A stretch of 64,000 bases of DNA from Sabellastarte sp. h YS-2021. Its lineage: Eukaryota; Annelida; Polychaeta; Sabellida; Sabellidae. The notes below the pieces were generated by a model. It ran no database searches and was not told the DNA's origin. It saw nothing but the letters and a program-made list of their open reading frames with translations. Shown piece by piece: positions 50,001-59,000 of this stretch (position 1 is its first letter; every line of letters begins with the position of its first letter). Location of the stretch: NCBI GenBank assembly GCA_964017235.1, contig OZ024931.1, forward strand, positions 103,310,221 through 103,374,220. Reading direction: 5' to 3'. The position numbers and the translations under genes were made by a program.

Positions 50001-53000
50001 GATGCCATAATGTCAGCTGACTTGTCAGTTACATACATCTAGTACCCTAATCTTACAGTACTGATACAGAACATCTAGTACTCTCACCTTTACAATGCTG
50101 GTGCAGTACATCTAGGGCTGCTATGAGGAACTCATGTGCATCCTGTTGTTCATATCCTGCCAGGTGACGTGCATGTGTCCACACCAGGTGTAGCAGGCGG
50201 TATGGGGTGTGAGGAGTACGTACACCTGAATAAAACTAAAAGAAAACACAGAATTAAACTTTAAATGCCACGCTTCTCAAATATTAACGCCTCTTTCAAA
50301 TATAAATCAATTATGAGATATTTTTTCCATGAATATAAAGAGACAGACCGTATTGAGGGTCAATATTCCGATGTACAACTTTAAAGAAAATCTCCACTCA
50401 AAAATTCATTCCAAAGACAACATCCGGACAAAACACATACAGCATACCACAGAGCAGGGATGGCCAAGCTGACAGTGGCTGAAAACAGGGCAAGGACTTC
50501 ATTAAAATCATGACATCCTGGCCACAACTTCAAATCAGGATATCATGGATTTTTAAACTACATGCATTGTACATTTTAGGCAAATATTATACCCACAAAG
50601 TATGTGGATATTTAAAACATTAGTCAGATATGCCAAATCTTATTAACATTTTTTGCAACATTTCTTTTTTACCACTGGTTTATATATGTTTCTGTCATAT
50701 CAGTAGTATATGAACATTTTGTAGGCATAAAGATTTCCAAAACTTTGAAATAACATTAGTTTTTTTTGAACTGGGCTACTTTGATGGTGTCATAAAAATT
50801 TGATGCAACCCGGGCTGATAAAAGTAATGGACGGTTTGTTATGGAGTACATACAGAAATCCAAAAATCAAAGAAAAAAGAAAAGAATCAGAAAGAGCACT
50901 CTTCTGCACCTACATATATATGTTTTTCATAATATACTGGAATACAATGTTCAGTTTCTGTTAACTTTCTAAGAAAATTAACAGTTTTTGTCCATTTTAA
51001 AGTCACAAAGAGTACTTGGTCAACAGAGGAGTCACGACAAAAAAGTACTTAAATACAAAACTTGCTATTTGTGGCAGCCACTTTTGTATGACAGACACAT
51101 CTTCCAGCAAGGGTGAAAATAATGACTAAAATGAAAAAATAGCATCAGAGATGCCCGTACCCCACAGCCTGGGGAAATAGTTCTCAACACCATGAAATAC
51201 AAGACCACTGCCGTGGTATGATCTCCCGCCGCACTACATCAAAAAGTAGGTGAACAACATATTTGACAAAACTCCTTTAAATTGAATAGTTTTCAAATGA
51301 AAGGACATAAGCAATAAGGTCATAAAAAACATTGAAAAGGCCAAGGAGAAACAACCAGTGTGATGTACAGCCCTTTATAAAAGCGTGACATACACTCAAT
51401 AACACACGAACACACACACACACGCACGGAATGCGTTTTATAATCTCCCGCCGTGAAACTTCACCAAGTGAAAGCTCTCCCAAAAGTAGGTGAATGAGTT
51501 ATTTGAGAAAAATTGGCTATCTGCAATACTTTTAGCGAAAATTCGCATTTACTCATTTTGAGTAGGTGAGTCATTAGCTATGAGTGTGAAACTTCACCAA
51601 GTGAAAGGTCTCCCAAAAGTAGGTGAATGAGTTATTTGAGAAAAATTGGCTATCTGCAATACTTTTAGAGATAATTCGCATTTACTCATTTTCAGTAGGT
51701 GAGTAATTAGTTATGGGTGTGAAACTTCACCATGTGAAAGCTCTTCCAAAAGTAGGTGAATGAGTTATTTGAGAAAAATTGGCTATCTGCAATACTTTTA
51801 GCGATAATTCGCATTTACTCATTTTGAGTAGGTGAGTAATTAGCTATGGGTGTGAAACTTCACCATGTGAAAGCTCTCCCAAAAGTAGGTGAATGAGTTA
51901 TTTGAGAAAAATTGGCTAAGTACAATACTTTTAAGAGATAATTCGCATTTACTCATTTTGAGTAGGTGAGTAATTATCTACGGGTCTGAAACTTCACCAT
52001 GTGAAAGCTCTCCCAAAAGTAGATGAATGAGTTATTTGAGAAAAATTGGCTAAGTACAATACTTTTAAGAGATAATTCGCATTTACTCATTTTGAGTAGG
52101 TGAGTAATTATCTACAGGTCTGAAACTTCACCATGTGAAAGCTCTCCCAAAAGTAGATGAATGAGTTATTTGAGAAAAATTGGCTATCTGCAATACTTTT
52201 AGAGATAATTCGCATTTACTCATTTTGAGTAGGTGAGTAATTAGCTATGGGTCTGAAACTTCACCAAGTGAAAGCTCTTCCAAAAGTAGGTGAATGAGTT
52301 ATTTGAGAAAAATTGGCTATCGGCAATACTTTTAGCGATAATTCTCATTTACTCATTTTGAGTAGGTGAGTAATTAGCTATGGGTGTGAAACTTCACCAA
52401 GTGAAAGTTCTCCCAAAAGTAGGTGAATGAGTTATTTGAGAAAAATTGGCTATCTGCAATACTTTTAGCGATAATTCGCATTTACTCATTTTGAGTAGGT
52501 GAGTAATTAGCTATGGGTGTGAAACTTCACCAAGTGAAAGTTCTCCCAAAAGTAGGTGAATGAGTTATTTGAGAAAAATTGGCCATCTGCAATACTTTTA
52601 GAGATAATTCGCATTTACTCATTTTCAGTAGGTGAGTAATTAGCTATGGGTCTGAAACTTCACCATGTGAAAGCTCTCCCAAAAGTAGATGAAGGAGTTA
52701 TTTGAGAAAAATTGGCTATCTGCAATACTTTTACAGATAATTCTCATTTACTCATTTTGAGTAGGTGAGTAATTAGCTATGGGTCTGAAACTTCACCAAG
52801 TGAAAGCTCTCCCAAAAGTAGGTGAATGAGTTATTTGAGAAAAATTGGCCATCTGCAATACTTTTAGAGATAATTCGCATTTACTCATTTTCAGTAGGTG
52901 AGTAATTAGCTATGGGTCTGAAACTTCACCATGTGAAAGCTCTCCCAAAAGTAGATGAAGGAGTTATTTGAGAAAAATTGGCTATCTGCAATACTTTTAC

Positions 53001-56000
53001 AGATAATTCTCATTTACTCATTTTGAGTAGGTGAGTAATTAGCTATGGGTCTGAAACTTCACCAAGTGAAAGCTCTCCCAAAAGTAGGTGAATGAGTTAT
53101 TTGAGAAAAATTGGCTATCTGCAATACTTTTAGAGATAATTCGCATTTACTCATTTTCAGTAGGTGAGTAAAAAATTAGCTACGAGTCTGAAACTTCACC
53201 ATGTGAAAGCTCTCCCAAAAGTAGATGAATGACTTAAAAAGTAGATGAACAACTTATTTGAGAGAAATTGTGTAGCTGCAATACTTTTGAAGATATAAGG
53301 CATTTGCTCATTATGGTTATCATTAAAAATTGACAAAGTAGCTATTACGGTTTGTGAGATATTTGTCATTTTTGACATTTTCACCAAAAGTAGCAATAAA
53401 GTAGCCATTACTCACTTGTACATTGAGCAACAGTTGTGAAACTTAAATATGTTACAGTTCACAAAAAAGTAGATGAACAACTTATTTGAGAGAAATTGTG
53501 TAGCTGCAATACTTTTGAAGATATAAGGCATTTACTCATTATGGTTATCATTAAAAATTGACAAAGTAGCTATTATCTCCCAAAAGTAGGTGAATGAGTT
53601 ATTTGAGAAAAATTGGCTATCTGCAATACTTTTAGAGATAATTCGCATTTACTCATTTTCAGTAGGTGAGTAATTAGCTATGGGTGTGAAACTTCACCAT
53701 GTGAAAGCTCTTCCAAAAGTAGGTGAATGAGTTATGTGAGAAAAATTGGCTATCTGCAATACTTTTAGCGATAATTCGCATTTACTCATTTTCAGTAGGT
53801 GAGTAATTAGCTATGGGTGTGAAACTTCACCATGTGAAAGCTCTCCCAAAAGTAGGTGAATGAGTTATTTGAGAAAAATTGGCTAAGTACAATACTTTTA
53901 AGAGATAATTCGCATTTACTCATTTTGAGTAGGTGAGTAATTATCTACAGGTCTGAAACTTCACCATGTGAAAGCTCTCCCAAAAGTAGATGAATGAGTT
54001 ATTTGAGAAAAATTGGCTATCTGCAATACTTTTACAGATAATTCGCATTTACTCATTTTGAGTAGGTGAGTAATTAGCTATGGGTCTGAAACTTCACCAA
54101 GTGAAAGCTCTCCCAAAAGTAGGTGAATGAGTTATTTGAGAAAAATTGGCTATCTGCAATACTTTTAGAGATAATTCGCATTTACTCATTTTCAGTAGGT
54201 GAGTAATTAGCTACGAGTCTGAAACTTCACCGTGTGAAAGCTCTCCCAAAAGTAGATGAATGAGTTATTTGAGAAAAATTGGCTATCTGCAATACTTTTA
54301 GCGATAATTCGCATTTACTCATTTTCAGTAGGTGAGTAATTAGCTATGGGTCTGAAACTTCACCATGTGAAAGCTATCCCAAAAGTAGGTGAATGAGTTA
54401 TTTGAGAAAAATTGGCTAAGTACAATACTTTTAAGAGATAATTCGCATTTACTCATTTTGAGTAGGTGAGTAATTATCTACGGGTCTGAAACTTCACCAT
54501 GTGAAAGCTCTCCCAAAAGTAGATGAATGAGTTATTTGAGAAAAATTGGCTATCTGCAATACTTTTAGAGATAATTCGCATTTACTCATTTTGAGTAGGT
54601 GAGTAATTAGCTATGGGTCTGAAAATTCACCAAGTGAAAGCTCTCCCAAAAGTAGGTGAATGAGTTATTTGAGAAAAATTGGCTATCGGCAATACTTTTA
54701 GCGATAATTCGCATTTACTCATTTTGAGTAGGTGAGTAATTAGCTATGGGTGTGAAACTTCACCAAGTGAAAGTTCTCCCAAAAGTAGGTGAATGAGTTA
54801 TTTGAGAAAAATTGGCTATCTGCAATACTTTTAGCGATAATTCGCATTTACTCATTTTCAGTAGGTGAGTAATTAGCTATGGGTGTGAAACTTCACCAAG
54901 TGAAAGTTCTCCCAAAAGTAGGTGAATGAGTTATTTGAGAAAAATTGGCCATCTGCAATACTTTTAGAGATAATTCGCATTTACTCATTTTCAGTAGGTG
55001 AGTAATTAGCTATGGGTCTGAAACTTCACCATGTGAAAGCTCTTCCAAAAGTAGGTGAACGAGTTATTTGAGAAAAATTGGCTATCTGTAATACTTTTAG
55101 CGATACTTCGCATTTACTCATTTTCAGTAGGTGAGTAATTATCTATGGGTCTGAAACTTCACCATGTGAAAGCTCTCCCAAAAGTAGATGAAGGAGTTAT
55201 TTGAGAAAAATTGGCTATCTGCAATACTTTTACAGATAATTCGCATTTACTCATTTTCAGTAGGTGAGTAATTAGCTATGGGTCTGAAACTTCACCAAGT
55301 GAAAGCTCTCCCAAAAGTAGGTGAATGAGTTATTTGAGAAAAATTGGCTATCTGCAATACTTTTAGAGATAATTCGCATTTACTCATTTTCAGTAGGTGA
55401 GTAATTAGCTACGAGTCTGAAACTTCACCATGTGAAAGCTCTCCCAAAAGTAGATGAATGACTTAAAAAGTAGATGAACAACTTATTTGAGAGAAATTGT
55501 GTAGCTGCAATACTTTTGAAGATATAAGGCATTTACTCATTATGGTTATCATTAAAAATTGACAAAGTAGCTATTACGGTTTGCGAGATATTTGTCATTT
55601 TTCACATTTTCACCAAAAGTAGCAATAAAGTAGCCATTACTCACTTGTACATTGAGCAACAGTTGTGAAACTTAAATATGTTACAGTTCACAAAAAAGTA
55701 GATGAACAACTTATTTGAGAGAAATTGTGTAGCTGCAATACTTTTGAAGATATAAGGCACTTATTCATTATGGTTATCATTAAAAATTGACAAAGTAGCT
55801 ATTACTCACTTAGCTATGGAGATACACTTCCAAACTAGTGACCATGTTGTAGCTGTGGAGATAGTAGCTAAACAACATATTGGAACAAAATTGTGTAGCT
55901 GCAATACTTTTGAAGATATAAGCCATTTACTCATTATGGTTATCATCAAAGTAGCTATTACTCAGTTAGCTATGGAGTTACAGCTGTGAAAATTCACAAT

Positions 56001-59000
56001 ACAGTATATCCAAAAGATAGGTGAACAACATGTTCGACAAAAATCCTCTATATTCAATAGTTTTTGAGTTATAAGTGACTTGCTCAATGGTCAAATGTTA
56101 AACTTAGTATAGCTATTACTCAGTTAGCTATGGTGCTACACCTTGGACACCTCACCATGATATAGTACATGAAGGAGTTGTTGAACAACATATTTCAGGC
56201 CAATATTGTAAGTAACAGTTACAAAGACAAAATCAATTTACTCATTTTGCTCATTGTTAATAACAGAAAATAGCTATTACTCACTTAGCTATGAAGATAG
56301 AACCCTAAAAATGGTACCATCTTGTAGGCATGGAGAAAGTAGCTGAACAACGTATTTTACAGAAACACTCTAAATGCAGTCGTTTTGGAGTTATGAGCAC
56401 TTTACTCAAAGTAGCCACCATTGCTATTACTCACTTAGCTATGGTCCTAGGTGTGAAATAACAGCATCAAATGAAAGGACATAAGCAATAAGGTCATAAA
56501 AAACATTGAAAAGGCCAAGGAGAAACAACCAGTGTGATGTACAGCAATTTATAAAAGCGTGACACACACTCAATAGCATTTACTCATTTTCAGTACGTGA
56601 GTAATTAGCTACGAGTCTGAAACTTCACCATGTGAAAGCTCTCCCAAAAGTAGATGAATGACTTAAAAAGTAGATGAACAACTTATTTGAGAGAAATTGT
56701 GTAGCTGCAATACTTTTGAAGATATAAGGCATTTACTCATTATGGTTATCATTAAAAATTGACAAAGTAGCTATTACGGTTTGCGAGATATTTGTCATTT
56801 TTCACATTTTCACCAAAAGTAGCCATAAAGTAGCCACTACTCACTTGTACATTGAGCAACAGTTGTGAAACTTAAATATGTTACAGTTCACAAAAAAGTA
56901 GATGAACAACTTATTTGAGAGAAATTGTGTAGCTGCAATACTTTTGAAGATATAAGGCATTTACTCATTATGGTTATCATTAAAAATTGACAAAGTAGCT
57001 ATTACTCACTTAGCTATGGAGATACACTTCCAAATTAGTGACCATGTTGTAGCTGTGGAGATAGTAGCTGAACAACATATTGGAACAAAATTGTGTAGCT
57101 GCAATACTTTTGAAGATATAAGCCATTTACTCATTACGGTTATCATCAAAGTAGCTATTACTCAGTTAGCTATGGAGTTACAGCTGTGAAAATTCACAAT
57201 ACAGTATATCCAAAAGATAGGTGAACAACATATTCGACAAAAATCCTCTATATTCAATAGCTTTTGAGTTATAAGTGACTTGCTCAATGGTCAAATGTTA
57301 AACTTAGTATAGCTATTACTCAGTTAGCTATGGTGCTACACATTGGACACCTCACCATGATATAGTACATGAAGGAGTTGTTGAACAACATATTTCAGGC
57401 CAATATTGTAAGTAACAGTTACAAAGACAAAATCAATTTACTCATTTTGCTCATTGTTAATAACAGAAAATAGCTATTACTCACTTAGCTATGAAGATAG
57501 AACCCTAAAAATGGTACCATCTTGTAGGCATGGAGAAAGTAGCTGAACAACGTATTTTACAGAAACACTCTAAATGCAGTCATCTTGGAGTTATGAGCAC
57601 TTTACTCAAAGTAGCCACCATTGCTATTACTCACTTAGCTATCGTCCTAGGTGTGAAATAACAGCATCAAATGAAAGGACATAAGCAATAAGGTCATAAA
57701 AAACATTGAAAAGGCCAAGGAGAAACAACCAGTGTGATGTACAGCAATTTATAAAAGCGTGACACACACTCAATAGCATTTACTCATTTTCAGTACGTGA
57801 GTAATTAGCTACGAGTCTGAAACTTCACCATGTGAAAGCTCTCCCAAAAGTAGATGAATGACTTAAAAAGTAGATGAACAACTTATTTGAGAGAAATTGT
57901 GTAGCTGCAATACTTTTGAAGATATAAGGCATTTACTCATTATGGTTATCATTAAAAATTGACAAAGTAGCTATTACGGTTTGCGAGATATTTGTCATTT
58001 TTCACATTTTCACCAAAAGTAGCCATAAAGTAGCCACTACTCACTTGTACATTGAGCAACAGTTGTGAAACTTAAATATGTTACAGTTCACAAAAAAGTA
58101 GATGAACAACTTATTTGAGAGAAATTGTGTAGCTGCAATACTTTTGAAGATATAAGGCATTTACTCATTATGGTTATCATTAAAAATTGACAAAGTAGCT
58201 ATTACTCACTTAGCTATGGAGATACACTTCCAAATTAGTGACCATGTTGTAGCTGTGGAGATAGTAGCTGAACAACATATTGGAACAAAATTGTGTAGCT
58301 GCAATACTTTTGAAGATATAAGCCATTTACTCATTACGGTTATCATCAAAGTAGCTATTACTCAGTTAGCTATGGAGTTACAGCTGTGAAAATTCACAAT
58401 ACAGTATATCCAAAAGATAGGTGAACAACATATTCGACAAAAATCCTCTATATTCAATAGCTTTTGAGTTATAAGTGACTTGCTCAATGGTCAAATGTTA
58501 AACTTAGTATAGCTATTACTCAGTTAGCTATGGTGCTACACATTGGACACCTCACCATGATATAGTACATGAAGGAGTTGTTGAACAACATATTTCAGGC
58601 CAATATTGTAAGTAACAGTTACAAAGACAAAATCAATTTACTCATTTTGCTCATTGTTAATAACAGAAAATAGCTATTACTCACTTAGCTATGAAGATAG
58701 AACCCTAAAAATGGTACCATCTTGTAGGCATGGAGAAAGTAGCTGAACAACGTATTTTACAGAAACACTCTAAATGCAGTCATCTTGGAGTTATGAGCAC
58801 TTTACTCAAAGTAGCCACCATTGCTATTACTCACTTAGCTATCGTCCTAGGTGTGAAATAACAGCATCAAATGAAAGGACATAAGCAATAAGGTCATAAA
58901 AAACATTGAAAAGGCCAAGGAGAAACAACCAGTGTGATGTACAGCCCTTTATATAAGCGTGACACACACTCAATAACACACGCACGGAATGCGTTTTATA

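Noticed and set aside
51277..51483. Minus-strand frame with [20 protein letters not shown] (and a similar one at 58839-59117)
   Set aside because: Part of the terminal block of the family G repeat; present in every copy and without any recognised domain.
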